A stretch of 64,000 bases of DNA from Clostridiales bacterium (GTDB lineage: Bacteria; Bacillota; Clostridia; Saccharofermentanales; Saccharofermentanaceae), in NCBI GenBank assembly GCA_017961235.1, contig JAGCXQ010000011.1, forward strand, positions 124,001-188,000. The letters are read 5' to 3'. The position numbers and the translations under genes were made by a program. Each line of letters starts with the position of its first letter. The first letter of the stretch is position 1. The notes beneath the pieces are model-generated. The model had not been told where the DNA came from, did no database searches, and saw only the letters and a list, made by a program, of their open reading frames with translations. This document shows, one piece after another, positions 63,985-64,000 of the stretch.

Positions 63985-64000
63985 AACTACATATGTAGTT
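63985..64000. promoter_or_regulatory. Perfect BlaI-like operator at the window edge
   Basis: AACTACATATGTAGTT is a perfect 16-bp palindrome with the same CTACA/TGTAG core as the operators before the blaI-like gene. It marks a further regulated promoter starting beyond the window. Confidence 0.6.

Noticed and set aside
1..64000. A transposon or insertion sequence as the source of the AGTGCTTTT word
   Set aside because: Copies lie in coding DNA in four reading frames and both orientations, without shared longer flanks or target duplications.

Overview
The window looks like chromosomal DNA from a low-to-mid GC Clostridia-type member of the Bacillota. Strong AGGAGG ribosome binding sites, TG-n-TATAAT promoters, lipoboxes, Thr/Glu-rich secreted linkers, a BlaI/M56 pair, NatA/NatB-type ABC systems and a SpoIIE/STAS pair all fit. 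I do not assign a genus. It holds the tail of one gene and 52 complete genes, no rRNA or tRNA that I can see, no CRISPR array and no transposase.

Layout. 1-5.9 kb: EAL-domain tail, aquaporin, metallo-hydrolase, MATE exporter, a serine-hydrolase lipoprotein and a very strongly codon-biased gap gene. 6.2-10.6 kb: zinc-ribbon membrane proteins of unknown role. 10.7-18.5 kb: an AraC regulator, a three-gene ABC-2 exporter, a TetR regulator with a likely operator, a histone-H1-like lysine-rich protein, and a natA/natB-like pair. 18.7-23.2 kb: a nuclease-fold orphan, thrH and a large solute-binding lipoprotein. 23.4-28.2 kb: a signalling block with a double cyclic-nucleotide-binding protein, a PAS-nucleotide cyclase, a STAS antagonist and a membrane PP2C phosphatase with a kinase-like ATPase domain. 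28.3-36.1 kb: FHA-ABC transporter, flotillin and a hybrid histidine kinase. 36.3-42.8 kb: a surface-glycan cluster (PssD/PssE-like pair, two GT2 enzymes, one of them fused to a methyltransferase, a GT4 and a Wzx flippase). 42.9-48 kb: larE, tcdA, a Bax-inhibitor-like protein and lipoproteins. 48.1-51.8 kb: a heterodimeric ABC exporter pair. 51.9-60.7 kb: an envelope-stress-like block bracketed by two ECF sigma factors that carry their own transmembrane anchor and secreted domain. 60.8-64 kb: an AAA ATPase and a BlaI/M56-peptidase pair, with a BlaI-like operator ending exactly at the window edge.

Three patterns are not explained by the genes. First, the 9-mer AGTGCTTTT (or AAAAGCACT) occurs at least 38 times where about 0.5 would be expected by chance. 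It lies in both orientations, in four different reading frames inside genes, and in intergenic DNA, like a DNA-uptake or genome-architecture word. Second, three convergent gene gaps each hold a tandem array of about 36-nt hairpins with a period of 49-53 bp, and each array has its own private stem sequence. Third, the two membrane-tethered sigma factors share promoter-like elements. One of these is present as a mirrored pair between the first sigma gene and its divergent neighbour.
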